Shown here: one piece after another, positions 12,386-25,955 of the stretch | Layout of the letters: each line of letters begins with the position of its first letter | How positions within the stretch are numbered: position 1 is the stretch's first letter | NCBI GenBank assembly: GCA_037974665.1 | Contig: CM075781.1 | Coordinates: forward strand, 33,581,235 to 33,645,234 | DNA from: Ehretia macrophylla | Taxonomy: Eukaryota; Streptophyta; Magnoliopsida; Boraginales; Ehretiaceae | Direction of reading: 5' to 3' | Length of the DNA stretch: 64,000 nucleotides | Program-made: the position numbers and the translations under genes | The notes under the pieces: model-generated | What the model saw: only the letters and a program-made list of their open reading frames with translations | The model's database searches: none | Told to the model about the DNA's origin: nothing

Positions 12386-14143
12386 CGAAGGTCTGACGAG
12401 CCGATGAATCAGACGAGAGACCCTACTGGCTGTGTCTTGAAATACTTTTATGCCCTTTTAAGTCGTTGACTTTTCCCTTATTTATGATTTTTTTTTCTTT
12501 TTTAGTTTTTGGGCGGTGTCTCCTTTTTCTTTTTCTTTTTTCTATTTTATATTTGTTCTAATGATTCCTTTTAGTTTAGATTATTTTGATTGATTATTCT
12601 GATCAATTGAAGGAAAAGAGATTGTACTTTTGCATTTCTGTGAAGTATGATGTTTTTGGATATTCTTGTTGATTATTTTGTTTTGAAAAATACTTTTTCA
12701 ATTAAGAAATTATAGGTTTCAATTTTAGAGATTAAAAATACATCGATAGGGTAAATTATTTCAGAGTTTACTAGCTTACTACCACAATTTTATTTTGATC
12801 GTAAGACAAATTTTGCTTTTAAAAATACTATTTTTTTTTATTAAAATAAATTTAACCAACCCATTTCATTAGGTTTTGGGTCAAAACTAAGTAAAAGAGA
12901 TGTGCCAATCAGGGTAAAATGGTAAAAGCCCAAAAAACGTCTTATTTCAATATAAAATTTTTCAAAAAATCAGACTAACCGATAAGTTAATTTTTTTACT
13001 CATAAAATATGGGACAAATATATGTGAAAACTATCATTATAAGTAAAAAAACCTGATTGACCGATAAATTTGACTTTTTAAAAAAATTTCTATTCCAATA
13101 TGACAACATCACATACTGAAATTTATATTATCTAATTCTTTGTTGATGGATCACCCGCCTAAAACGAAATGACTATAAATTTTATTGTTATTGATGAAGA
13201 AAAGCATAACATGTTACTCTCAATTGCCACTTAAAGCGACTCCGTCGTTGTTGCCCTCTTTGGAATCCTTGCCTTATTTCAATGGCTAAGTTGTACATCC
13301 CAAAATACCTCCCCATGTGTTGACTTTTGGAAAAACTTCAATCCAGATAACCATACGTTCGATTGTGAAAAAAGAGATAAACCCACATGGTGTAAGATCT
13401 CAACAGTTCGACTGTCTCAATTGAAAAGTTTCTCGTTTACTTTCTAAGCTCCAACCATCAGCAAAGATAACACAACCTCAAAGGTCAATATAAGAAAGAG
13501 TCCATTAATCAATCATACAGATACTTATTGACTTATTACAACCATTTCACCAAGAGGAGACTGGTGTAATAATGTACCATTTCAACGAATATGCACGAGT
13601 ACAGAACTGCAGGCTAATCTGAAATGCAGTCGTCAATAATGCAGATGGGGGTTATAAAGGAGAGGAATGCATTTAACTGTAAGGTTCCAGACAAGAAGAT
13701 TAAACTCCGGAACGTACGACATATATAGAAACATACATCTTAAATGTTCAACGTCTTCGTATAATTTCTTCAAAGCGCATCATGGCATTCAAACATATCG
13801 ATATTTATGGTCCAAAATAGTACAGAAAGACAAATGTTATACACCAGTAATAACCTGTTTAAGAGGTAATCTGCGATAGATGAACCCAATAAACTCTCAG
13901 AGAACAGATGAATATCAACATTCTTAAGCATACGTGCTCAGTCAATAAATATATCATGTCACTTCAACTATACTAAACACTCCTCAAAATTCAATGAATG
14001 TAATTACTGGACAACCACCATGAAAATGCCGGCTATATCCCGCCCAAGAATGGGTTAAGATTGAACCAAGACACTTGAAGATCAGTCAACATGAGGAACA
14101 CAATGAGCACTGACTTGATCCAGCGAAAACTGTCAAAAAACCC
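12386..14143. other. Intergenic: J-protein promoter side and LpxD-1 3' flank
   Basis: No gene seen. About 12386-12600 should hold the J-protein promoter. From about 12640 to 14143 the sequence aligns with the LpxD flanks at 28910-30454 and, in part, 43010-43855 (shared phrases such as gatgtttttggatattcttg, ctcgtttactttcta and gcaggctaatctgaaatgca). It therefore belongs to the duplicated unit. Confidence 0.65.
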
Positions 14144-17100
14144 CTATTTTGAAGCCAGCCTGTGGGAAGCAACTTGTCTGCGCCATTCACGGATCGGAAC
14201 CTGAAGTAATAGGATTACAAAATTTTTCGTATTTTAGCCACGTTAAGTAAACTTAAACATAAGCAAGGACCAAAACAACAATCAAGTATAGACTAATTGA
14301 TTCTTACAGCAGGGAAGCCTCCATAATCTCCAGGCTCATTAATATCCTTGGTGACACAGCTATTTGCTGCTAATCTGACCTGAAGCCTCATTGTCATCAA
14401 TCAATAATATTAGATATCAACAGAAATGATAACAAATCAGTATCAATTCTAGATCGATGTTATGTCAATGCAAGAGTAGTTACAGCAGATGTCAATTCTA
14501 TGCGATGGAATAAGTTAAAAGTTCATTTGAGATGAAAGAAAATGTGAATAACGTCCACTATGATTATTTGACTAATCTATTATGAATTAGGTAATGATTA
14601 TGAACATGTTTATACATAACGTTTTTTGGACCAAAGTGTTTCAATAAGTTCAATCTAAAGCTAATAAAACAAAATCTACTTTTTGAAAACTAACTCAATT
14701 CATCTTCGTTTTAGTTAATCAGCTCAAACTATTCAAACCAAATGGAGCCTAATATTTACGACTCTAGACACAGAGGAAAGTTTCTGAATGTTTAAAATCT
14801 CCTTTAACCTTGGCTTCCAGCAAGAAGTGTTGAAGAAGATAATTTGTGATGAAGAGAACAGCAACGTTGACATAATGGGCCTCTTTTCTGATAGGGGATG
14901 GTGAGAGATGTCACAAATGACACAAACTTTTACTATCCACAAGCTCCAATCCAACGATAATAAGAATACACTTACTAAAAGTCTGTTTATTCCCTCTCTC
15001 TTTCTCTCTTTCTTCTCTCTCCCTGCCTCCCCCTCCCTCCCGTCCCTTCCTTTTATCTTTAATCGAGTGAACATGGCAGAAGTTAGTAATGCCAAGAGCT
15101 GGATTGAGGTAAAAGGTAACTGAACAATAAAGCTCATATGTTGAGTGTATTCCTGTATAGTTAGTCCCACTGCAGATTCTAGCAGCAAATATCAATAGGT
15201 GATTTTAAACAATTGGTATAAAACCTCTAAAGAGTAGGCCATAAAACTCAAGCTCTGGCCTTGCACAAAATTTAGTAAACTAAAGTCTTAATAAAGCACT
15301 TCACACCCAAAGCATGATAGCTTGAAAACAATCATTATAACATTTAGAAGGATATTCATACTTATATGATTATACACCCATATCATTTTTCATTCTCCTT
15401 CAGGAGAGTGAAATGATATGAAGAGATCATGGAATAAGAACGCAGAACAACATAAATCCAGAAAGAGAAGGCAGAAAAGTATATAACCTTTGACCCAATT
15501 GAAACATGATCACAAATCGCAACCCTTCCACCTAATGTTACATAGTCACCTAGCCTGGAAAGAGAAAAAGTTGTTTGTCTTAAATCAAAAAAGCTAATGA
15601 AGCAACAAGGCTGAAAACCAAAATAAAATTCCTAGAGAATTTATTGGATTATAATAAATAGATTCTTCATGCTCCCACACGTTCTTGGTCTCCCCTCAGG
15701 GTGGGGCAGTCGAAGTGAATTCTTAGGGGAGAATTAAGTGACATACGTTGTTGAGCCAGCAATCCCAACTTGTCCACAAATCATGCAGCTCTTCCCGATC
15801 ACTACATTGTGGCCTATCTGCAAAGTGAAGCACATTGGTTCTCTTTTTCCCCACTGTAAGTGAAGCACATTTATGTATGACTACTTATTAAGTGAATATG
15901 TACCTGAACCAAGTTATCTATCTTTGTGTGATCTCCTACTGTAGTATCTCTCCAACTGCAAGGTGAGAAATAGTTTCATCAGAAATATCTATAGCCACAC
16001 AAGAACATCCAGAGTCAGAAAATACCATGATAACCACATCCAAGAATTCAGAAGGCATCATAAACCTCACCTGCCCCTGTCGATGCACGTGTTTGCCCCT
16101 ATTTCCACATGGTTTCCTATTATTGTTTTCAAGGGCTGGAGAAGGAGAAGGAAACACAGAAGAATGGATTAGTTACAGAAGTGAAAAGAAACAGTAGCAT
16201 AGAAGAATCATCCCACTGGTGTTTCAGTTGTTCAACCATTAAATACGATTACATGGAAAGGAAAGGGAAGTAAGGGAAGTGAATTTCCCTGCACTTTCAT
16301 CCTGTTTATCCCTTCTCACCCACCCTCTCTTCTCTCTAGCTTTCTACTGGCTTTCGTGACTATATCTTCTTTTGTGACTCGAGCCGAGCGTAGTAATTCA
16401 TTGTGATCATACACAACTATTGTTATACGCTTTCAACTGTTCATAAATTTTTGTGATGGACAGCCATTTCTGCCTTCCATAAGTGACTGTCCTCATGGCT
16501 TTGTCATTTTGTGTATCATAGCCCACCACTTAAATGACATATTACAAATAACAAAAGACCCAGCTTAAAATCTGAATGGCATAAAAAACCAAAAATTATC
16601 TCCCTTCAAGTTTTGTGGAGGCACCTATTATAAGCTGTGAAGGTATGAAGGTTGCACGCGGTAAGAAAGGTAGAGGACGACGTAAGGTTAGGCGGATGGA
16701 AACACTCAAATGAGATCTCATGTGTAGGGAGTTAACAAAGGAGTAGGCTCTCAACAGGAATGGGTGCCGCTACCAAATCCATAAATCTGAACCCACCGAG
16801 TGGGATAAGGATTGGTTTTGGTTTGGTTTGGTTGGTTTCTCTCCCCTAAGTTTTACAGAGATGACAGGTACCAAGCCAGTTGGATATATAAAGCCTTTAA
16901 GACACAGTGGTTATATTGTTTGCACTGCATTGAGATTGTTCTTTTCATAGATCCCGATTCCCATTCATTCAAATGCTAATTGTCTAGTTTTTCACAATGT
17001 TAATTAGAAGCCCAGTCAACAAAAACACCCAAATGGTGATTTCTTGTCAACTGAACAGCTACAGGAAAGCATAACTGTTTTCTCTTCACATTTCCTCACT

Positions 17101-19890
17101 TCCCCGAAAAAATATTTTCTCAAAAACCAGGCCATGAAGCCTCAATAAATACACAGGAAATGTCCCAAACAACAACAAAGAAAATCTAACCACTGTACAG
17201 TCCACAATAGATAATATGCACCATTTAAAATCTGAAAAATAGCGCTACTAGGAAAGCAGTAGGAGAGCAACTAATCTTAAAGAAAGCAAATGCAACACTG
17301 TACTTGATACTAGTAAAATACTAACTTGAGGCTTCTTCACCACATTCCCTTGTTCATCCAACAAAAACCCAAATCCTGTTTGAAAATGAAAGGTAAAATT
17401 CAGAAGATAAACATCGCAAGACAGCAAGAGCTTATAACACATCAAAGCTAATACTAAAGTGCTGGACATATAATACTGATGGTAAGGGCAAGTTTTTTTT
17501 CTACATTTGGGTACATTTTGGCAATAAAATGAACTTCAATCATAATTCAAACTCACCGTCTTGACCAATGCAGACTCCATTGTGAATAACACAGGACTCT
17601 CCAATTGTGCAGTTAGTAAGTGCAACATTATACCTGGACAATATGGTAGTAAAGTCAAGATCTAACAATAAATGGAAACAAAATTTATATCACTATAAAA
17701 CTCAGAATATTTAACTTATTGTATCATTGATAAAATCTGAAGTTATGCAAATTTAGTTACAGAAGACTATGCTTGTACACCTTGAAAAAATGCAGTCAGC
17801 ATAGAAGAGCAAGATGCAGCTCCACTCTGACCAACATCAATATTGGTTGCAATTGAATTGTATTGCAATGTGAGAAACAAAATCTGAAAGAAAATAAAAT
17901 TCACAAAGCAATTTCAACATCTACTCAAATCTCCATGACTTCCAATATAGAAAGACCAAGGAATCTACACCAGCAAGCGAGAGAAGATCCTAAAGGCAAA
18001 GGAGAAGGCAAGTATAGCTTCTAGCACATGCACATATTCATGTGAATTTTCTCCTGACATGCAAGATTTTGGTTTTATAACTTTGCTTGTTTTTTTTTTT
18101 TTGTGTGTGAGTTTTGGGGGTGGGGGGGTGGTTTGCAGGCGTGCAGATGGGGAGCAGCCCAACAGTTGATGGATTGTGTACTGCCATCTCAGAATCTTGC
18201 TGTAAGAATCAAAAAATATCACAAGCTAAACTGCTCCTTCTGGGCACATTCATGAAGGAAAGTATGCATGCTGACATCCATATACAACAATACTGAGGGG
18301 AAGAAAGTCTGAACAAGCTTTATAGCAGAAAAATTATGTCAATCTCTTAATGCACAACAACTAGCATGAAGATAGACTGAGAAATCTAAGGTTACACGTG
18401 AACAACAACTATTAGACTATAGCACATAGTTATACCCTATTTTTGTCGATTGACCAACTGCAACCGCAGGTCCTACAATAGTTCCTGATCCAATGTAGAC
18501 ATTTGACCCCACAACAGCTCTTGAGTGAACAACCACTCCAACTTCTATGAGTGCTGTAGGATCAATACTAGCTGACTTATGGAATGTCCCACCTCCGTTA
18601 CACCACTTCTGAAATCCTTGGTCACCTGTGTTAGCATCATCCTCTACTCTTGAAATCAGAGCAAGAGTAAGTTAGTGCCTGACTGAACCTAATTTAAGTA
18701 ACTAATATGCTTAAAATTATAGAGAAAAACAGTTCAACCAATGGTATACATAACTATCATTCATCCATATATATGACAGCAAATTGATACTTACAACTAT
18801 TCATGCCAAAAATCATACACTGAGTCAGTGAAAACATTTGAGAGTCTACTACAACTGTTTCAAATTTTAAGCTGTACCATTCCTTCAACTTACCTCTAGC
18901 TAGAGAACATATGTAAGTCTGCAATCACCACTCAGTGTAACATCAAGCATGGAATCAAAAAGAATAGGTGGAATAATGTATAGATTGAAAATGATATACC
19001 ATTGTAATAAGTTGTTTGACATAATTTATATTCTCTTTGCCTCCTCTCGCACACCCGGGAGGGGAAGCGTCAAACCATAAAAGTATATATTTCTTCGAGA
19101 TTGCAGCAGAGGGGTGAGTAGCATAGAAACGTTTCCAGAATTACAAGCTCATGATCACCAATATAAAAATATATTAGATCATAACTACCCAGAGTCAATA
19201 TATTGACAAAATTAAGCTTTTCCCAAAATGCTGAAACACAACAACATATTGTTTTCCATATAACTCAACTTATATATAAAATCCGAGTAAAGACCTTAGC
19301 ATAATCCTTAATGCCCAGATACACTTCAAATTTCAGGCTAACCTCTATCAGAATATAGGTTAATATATAAGAAATAGTGCAAGAAGAATGCCACAAATGA
19401 ATGATCTCTCCTCAATCATTAGCATATAAAAAAGAATACACATACACAGCTTTTAACATCCAGGCAACAAACAATCTTGCATTGTACAGAAAAAGCACAT
19501 CTTGCCTTTGCCACTTCAAGAAATTAACTTCAAAAATATAAGCAAAAAGTAAGAAAAACCCATAAATTGTTAACTATGAATTACAACAATCAAAGGCTAA
19601 AATCTTGAAGTTTCCACAAAAAGTTTCATTGTCACATTTTATCAAACATTGAGCATGCCAAAAATTGCACAAAGGTGAAAATCACCATTGCAGATGCAGT
19701 TAAATGAAATGAAATGAATTTCAGGCTCACCAATGCTTTGATTGCTAGAGAAATGGTGGAGGGTGAAAGTGTTTGATATGGGTGGTCGTCGTGTTGGGGT
19801 AAACAAAGAATGGTAGTACTTGTTGCTCTTTGCAATAGAACTGCTTGTGACGAGGCCAACAGTGGCTAAATTTCTAAGGCAAAGAGCCAT
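14144..19890 (-). CDS. LPXD: LpxD-1: UDP-3-O-acylglucosamine N-acyltransferase, complete
   Basis: Ten exons: 19890-19731, 18646-18436, 17633-17557, 17375-17326, 16135-16071, 15955-15904, 15817-15747, 15554-15488, 14379-14308, 14200-14144. All have GT-AG borders and sum to 882 nt (293 residues plus stop). Residues 1-30 are basic and Ser-rich without acids, like a mitochondrial presequence. A left-handed beta-helix of hexapeptide repeats follows ([81 protein letters not shown]). His208 in IGHNVVIG matches the catalytic His of bacterial LpxD. The enzyme adds the second acyl chain in lipid A precursor synthesis, which in plants is a mitochondrial pathway. The N-terminal uridine-binding domain of bacterial LpxD is not evident. 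The second exon's acceptor was chosen by frame (one base choice gives a stop). Confidence 0.9.
18115..18133 (+). repeat. Short G-tract in LpxD-1 intron 2
   Basis: Runs of G (gggggtgggggggtgg) lie next to a T-tract in intron 2. The homologous site of the complete third copy is strongly expanded (47714-47785). Confidence 0.85.
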
Positions 19891-21653
19891 CGCGACTAGC
19901 CAATGGTACGTTATTTATTCACAGGCTTCATTTGCTAGGCAAATAGTCATATATATGGTTTAATACCTTGTGGCATCGGTCATACTTTTCCTTTATGTTT
20001 TTGGACTACTCGTTCTTTCTCACTTTAATTGTCCGTCTAATTTGTCAGGTAATTTTAAAAGAATGTTAAGTTTAAGTGGGCCATAGTATGCTTTTAAGGA
20101 AAGTGTAGAGTCGACGCGCAAGACTGCCATTGCGTTCAGCGGATGTTTATGAGATTGATTCTACTCTCAATATTTATAAATTTTAAAAGTGAAAAGAAAA
20201 AGATAAATGGGTCATAAAAAGAATATTGGAATGTTATATATTTTTACGTAAAATAAAAATATTTATTTAAATGTAAGTGAGTGCTATATTGAGAAATTCA
20301 AATAAGAGAAGGCTGACGTTTAAAACGGACTGAGAAAATATTTTCTTTGAAAAAAGTTATGATTGCACAATTAATAATTATAAATCAACCCACATTTTTT
20401 TCAAGAAAATCTAAATTCCCTCTTTCTTTATCTTAATGTTTTTATCTTAGAGTTGTGTCGCTTCATCACTCACAAAAAAATTATGACTACACAACTAATA
20501 ATTATAAATCAGCCCACATATATCGGGAGCAAATATCAATATATACTTGGACAAAGGCTTAAACTATTAGATCACGTTTTTTTTTTTTTTTACTATTTTG
20601 TAGACTACAAAAACTGTGCAACATGTTGTTTAACTATTTGTTGATTTTTAAAATAATTACTTTTAAGTTCTTATAAAAAGAACAACTTCTATTTTTCATA
20701 AAATCATCAATTTGTTAGATAGTTGTGATCTAGTGAATATACTTTTTGAAGAATGAAATCATATAACAAATAGGTAAAAATAGAGAGCAAAATTTTTCAA
20801 GTACAGTCATAATTTGAAAGGTGCATTATGGTCCTAAGAGAATATGATAATTATATACTATAGTAATCTAATTATAAACCTTTTCGCTAATAACAATTGC
20901 ATGAGAAAACATATCAAGGAACTTTAAGTTAAAAAAGGCAATTGCATTTCAGTGATGATAGTTCAAGTTAAAATTTAGCCCATAACCAGACTAATTTGAT
21001 AATTTTTTGAAAACATTGGGGATTAGTTTGACTAACTCGAAACAATAAGGATTAATTTAGAAAAACAAAATAATGGAGACTATTTACATAATTCTCCTTA
21101 CAAATATTTCAAGAGTCCACTATTTAAACTATACTAACTTGTAAATTTAACCATTGGAAATTTATTTTCTTATTCTGATCGAAACACCACTGGAATTGAA
21201 TAGTCACCTAGGTAAATCACCAAATAAATCATTTGTCTAGATTTGTTCCACATGGCCTAATTGCTGTCTGCACTCTTCTACGAATGAAAAGTTCCAAATT
21301 AAATTAGAGTAAAACTTCAATGTCTCCACCCTTGGAATAGTAAATGGAAAGGTATTTCATTGACTTGATTTTATAAGTCTTCGAACCCAAGCTAACCATT
21401 ATTTTAGTATGCTTCGATTGCTTTTATAGCTTCAATAATAGAGATTAATTAGTATCAATAATTAATAGAGATTACTTCTGTGATTCTCATTTTAAATATA
21501 AGAGGTTTCGAGGCCAATTCTCATATTTCACACTAATATGAAAGAATTGATCACTAATGTTTCTAAACTTTTGTCTCCATCACAGTTCGATCTCTATCGT
21601 TTTGCAACTTCGTCTTAATTCTACGGCCACTCAAAATTGAAAGCAAGAAAGAC
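19891..21653. other. Divergent intergenic region between LpxD-1 and CRK copy A
   Basis: The two genes diverge from this AT-rich region, which should hold both promoters. The first ~150 bp (cttcatttgctag..., tttatgtttttgg) aligns with 49540-49690 upstream of LpxD-3. About 21290-21420 aligns with 58310-58410 upstream of the second CRK. A ~45-bp direct repeat (acaataattataaatca type) occurs near 20361 and 20482. A T-rich run lies at about 20579-20591. No gene seen. Confidence 0.6.
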
Positions 21654-21773
21654 ATGTTAAGTTACTTGGGATTTTCTATACCTCAAAAGTCATGGCATTT
21701 GCTTGAACTTTCCATGTTAAGTTACTTGGGATTTTCTATACCTCAAAAGTCATGGCATTTGCTTGAACTTTCC
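21654..21773 (+). repeat. Exact 60-bp tandem duplication in the CRK-A leader
   Basis: Positions 21654-21713 and 21714-21773 are identical 60-bp units, each starting atgttaagttacttgggatt. The length keeps frame, so an upstream open frame starting at 21654 (97 codons, to 21947) gains 20 residues. That frame overlaps the start of the CRK reading frame at 21862 out of phase. Confidence 0.95.
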
Positions 21774-21861
21774 ATGTTCTTCATCACTTTCTCCTCATTA
21801 GTGCTTCTTGCAAGAGATCTGAAAGAAGTTAAAGAAGTTCAAAAAAAGCCATCCTCCAACC

Positions 21862-24854
21862 ATGGTGTTCTGCTGCTCTTCCAGATGCAGTGTCTTGAAG
21901 GTCTTGGTTGCGCTTTATATGCTTTGCTTTCTCATCTTTATTTCTGAAGTTGCACCCACCTATATGTATCACATATGTCCAAACACATCTACTTACAATC
22001 CAGAAAGCACTTATCAGGATAATCTCAAGAGCGTTCTCGATCGTCTTTCTTCTTATGATGTAACGAGCAAGAACTTGTTTTACAATGAAACGGCAGGTGA
22101 CAGTGCCCCTGACCGGGTTTATGGCTTATATATGTGTCGCGGGGATGTTACAATCGCAATTTGTCATGATTGTGTGGTAACTACTATAAGAGAAATTGTC
22201 GAAAAGTGCCCCAATGAGAAGGAAGCATATATATGGTATGATGAGTGCATGTTACGCTATGACAATAAATCATTTTTGTCCACCATGGACGAAGCGCCGA
22301 GAGTTTTTGTGTGGAATACCGGAAATGCTACAGAACCTGATCGTTTTGCACAACTCTTGGGAAATACTATGAATGACTTAGCTACTCGTGCTTCCAGTTA
22401 TCAATCCGCCAATGGTGGAAAAATGAAAGGTTTTGCTATAGGCGAGACTAATTTTACAAGTTTCATACAAATGCGGGGCCTAGTCCAGTGCACCCCTGAT
22501 TTATCAGGGGCTGACTGTAATAGGTGCTTTCGTGTCGCTATTGGCCTATTACCAGCTTGCTGCAGTGGAAAGGCAGGTGGAAGAGTTCTGCTACCGAGTT
22601 GCAATATTAGATTTGAGATGTACCAATTTTACCTCACCCCCACAGTTCCTCCTCCACTTCCTCCCACACTTCCTCCTCCAGCTTATCCAGGAGGTAAAGC
22701 TTTTGAAGCTTAACCCTCTATAGCTTAAATATCTTTAGCTGGCTTTACTGTGGTCAATTTTGTGAACTTCAGGTCTGAAATTTTTTGATTCTGGGAGTCA
22801 GCAATTCGCTGGTGAAAATATCAGTATATTATTCAGTTAACAATACTCCTAATTTTCAAGAAACAGATGGTTGTATCAAAATCCATTTGTCTTCCGCCCA
22901 ACTCTAGCAAAGAATTTATACTTAGATCTGTAAATTTACATTTAAATGACCTACTCTGAATGCTTGCGTTACTTAGCTCCCTGATATTAATGGTGTTGAA
23001 CACAAATCTTGCACTCTGATAATCATTCTAGTTTCAGAGCTCATGAGTAAGAAGACCTTCTTGGCATTAATGCAGGAAAAGGGGGAATATCAGCACGAGT
23101 GATTATTGCCATTGTTCTCGCGGTGGTTGTTTCTATTTTCCTGTTTACTCTGGGCTTCTGTTTCCTAAGAAGGTAGAGCAAAGAAGTTTGATGCTATACA
23201 CGAGGCAACAGGTAAAATTTAAGAATCCAAAATGATTTCTTTCTGACTAATCTTTTATGAATTTTTTTACATTCATGTATTAACCTTTATAATTGATATA
23301 TGGCATAGATGGGGATGAAATATTAGTAGCTGAATCTTTACAATATGACTTAAGTACAATTGGAGTTGCTACAAACCATTTTTCTGCTGAAAACAAAGTA
23401 GGTGAGGGCGTATTTGGCAATGTGTTCAAGGTATAGTTGGTTTAATTTAATTATTGACATACAAGAGTATTCTTTCCCATTTTAACCTCTAAACAGAATT
23501 TTAATAAGTGATTATAAATATTCATGGTACACTTCTTAATGGACAAGAGATAGCTATAAAAAGGTTATCTAGAAAATCAGGGCAAGGTGCACAAGAATTT
23601 AAGACTGAAGTTGTTCTTGTTGCCAAGCTTGAACACAGAAATCTTGTAAGACTAGTTGGATTTTGCCTGGAACAAGCAGAAAAGATCCTTATCTATGAGT
23701 TTGTGCCTAATAAAAGTCTTGATTACTTTCTCTTTGGTTTGTATTTGGTTCGGAGTTCTGATATTTTTAATTTGAAAAGTTTGGTAATCTTTATCTATAT
23801 AGATTTTCATTCAAAGATGAATCATACTAAAGCTGGAAAATTTGTGTTTATTGTGAAGATCCAAAGAAACGATAATTGTTGAACTGGTCATTACGTTATA
23901 AGATTATCAGCGGAATAGCATAGGGGATTCTTTACCTTCATGAACATTCTCGTCTTCGAATCATACATCGTGATCTCAAAGCTAGTATTGTATTATTAGA
24001 TGGAGATATGAATCCTAAAATATCAGATTTTGGCATGGTAAGAATTTTTGGCGGTGGGCAATCACAAGCAAACACGAGTAGGATCGTTGGGACCTTGTAA
24101 GTGTGTATTTGTATTTCTTTCATTTAATTCATTTAATCTTTTGAGCACACTCTTCTCATCATCTTCTGATGACCGCCATTGAAAATGTCATAATCCCCGA
24201 CCGTCCCAAGACTGTACTATTCTACTAATAGAGTCTTAAAAACATTTTAGACAATTTGATTGAATCCTACTTGTAGTGGCTATATGGCTCCAGAGTATGT
24301 TATGCATGGCGAATTCCCTGTCAAGTCTGATATTTTCAGTTTTGGAGTTTTAATAATAGAGATTATAAGTGGAAAAAAGAATAATAGATTCTACCAATCA
24401 GGGGGTTCGGAGGATCTTCTTAGCTATGTGAGTACAAATGGCCTTTTGAGTTGTCAAGCCATATAGTATAATAAATTTTGTAAAACATGGTACAAATGAA
24501 AACTTACATATCCTTACATCATTTGGGTGAATGTTGCAGGCTTGGAAACGTTGGAAAGATGGTACTCCTTTGGACTTAGTGGATCACACTTTGGGAGATT
24601 ACGTCATCGGAAATGAAGTAATTCGATGTATACACATTGGCTTACTTTGTGTGCAAGAAGATCCTGAAGAGAGACCTACTATGGCTTCAGTGCTTCTTAT
24701 GCTCAACAGTAATTCTTTTCCTCTTCCATTACCTTATCAACCTGCATTCTTTGTTCACAGTAGAACAGAGGCTATGCTATAGCAGCTTGAACTTGATAGC
24801 AAGTCAACATATTCTGCAAATGAAGTATCAATTAGTGAATTATACCCAAGATAG
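21862..24854 (+). pseudogene. CRK copy A: cysteine-rich receptor-like kinase pseudogene
   Basis: Exon 1 (21862-22694) encodes a signal peptide and two intact DUF26/stress-antifungal domains, each with C-x8-C-x2-C (CRGDVTIAICHDC and CTPDLSGADCNRC), then a Pro-rich linker. Further exons are recognisable: membrane span 23076-23211, kinase lobe start 23309-23430, 23526-23736, 23859-24096, 24277-24427, and last exon from 24540. Damage: a frameshift after the membrane span; GEGVFG in place of GEGGFG; the exon at 23526 preceded by ttcat, so the splice AG is lost; two in-frame stops before YLHEH in the 23859 exon; HRDLKAS followed by Ile instead of the catalytic Asn; and a stop at 24780-24782 where the relatives' reading continues about 24 codons. 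DFG, MAPEY and SDIFSFGV remain. CRKs sense apoplastic signals at the plasma membrane. The full gene is dead, though exon 1 alone could encode a secreted DUF26 protein of 283 residues. Confidence 0.88.
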
Positions 24855-25617
24855 CTGGAGAAGATTAATTCAATTATTGTCAATAATTTAAGTTTCGGAA
24901 GATTAATCATATAGCAAGTCAATGCCGACGTTATTAGCATTTACTCTTTTTTGTTTTTTGTTTTTTCCTATATACTCGATTATATTTCATCGTATTATGT
25001 CATACACGGCAATGTATCCTTGAACTTGATTGATCACATTTACGAACAAAAAGAAAATAGATATTGTAAATCAAACGAATAAACATATAGTTCATTCATA
25101 ATTGTGTAAGCTTACCTTAATATAAACCTAGACTTTTTTTTCCCACTTAACGTAACTATCCTTTACTTTTCTTCTTCTATAAAATATCTTTTTGTTCTTT
25201 CTTCCACTCTTCAAATGGCATACTACCATAGTCTTGCCAATATGTAGAAACTTTATAAAGTGAATTATGGAAAATAAAAGGAGCCAATAGGTTTATAGAT
25301 GAGGAAAATTTCTTAGAATATACACTTATTTCATAATTAAAAATTATAAATTTCAAGACCACTTATAAAATCTCTGTACTATTACACTTGACATCAATTG
25401 ATTTTGGAATGAAATTCCATAATTTTTAACGAAATGTACAAAGGATTGTGCTTGGTCATAAGCAGGAGTGATACCTATTTTTTATTTTGGTAGGATTCCT
25501 ATATCAATCTATCAATAAAGCAACTACGTCAAGCATATACAACTGCGAAGAAGCTTCTTCGTAAATTCTTTAATTGATGAGGTTACACTCAGGATCAATT
25601 TAAAGAACAATTTATAA
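24855..25617. other. CRK-A 3' flank, no gene
   Basis: AT-rich. The segment near 25330-25400 (ttgacatcaattgattttgg) has a similar stretch at about 61690-61770 downstream in the second CRK region. I see no coding sequence. Confidence 0.5.
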
Positions 25618-25952
25618 GGGCATCCTCAATGGAGTCTTCAAATACAAAATATTCATAATTTAGGTATTTTTAGAGACTCCAGTCTCTAAAAATAACACTA
25701 TTCATGGCAAAAGTACGTGGGGTCTACCACTTTTAACTTAAAAGATGCCAAAATAGAGACATAGTCTCTATTTTCTTTCACAAATTTGTTGAAAAAAATT
25801 GAGACCGGGTCTCTATTTTGATATCTTTTAAGTTAAAAGTAGTGGACCCCACGTACTTTTGCCATGAATAGTATTACTTTTAGATACTGGAATCTCTAAA
25901 AATACCCAAATTAGGAAAGTTTTACATTTTAGAGACTCCATTGAGGATAGCC
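25618..25952. mobile_element. Tourist-like (PIF/Harbinger) MITE, complete, 335 bp
   Basis: Terminal inverted repeats begin gggcatcctcaatggagtc at the left and, read inverted, ggctatcctcaatggagtc at the right. The element is flanked by TAA at 25615-25617 and 25953-25955. It is palindromic over most of its length: the block aaaagtacgtggggtctacc recurs inverted as ggaccccacgtacttttgcc. A 3-bp TAA/TTA target duplication is typical of PIF/Harbinger-derived MITEs. It has no coding capacity. Confidence 0.92.
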
Positions 25953-25955
25953 TAA

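Noticed and set aside
12640-13130. AT-rich block as a possible separate gene or matrix-attachment region
   Set aside because: It is explained as duplicated LpxD flank, and I see no coding signal.
14733-15195. Minus-strand 151- and 94-codon frames
   Set aside because: They lie in LpxD-1 intron 8 and contain a CT/GA-rich low-complexity stretch that stays open by composition.
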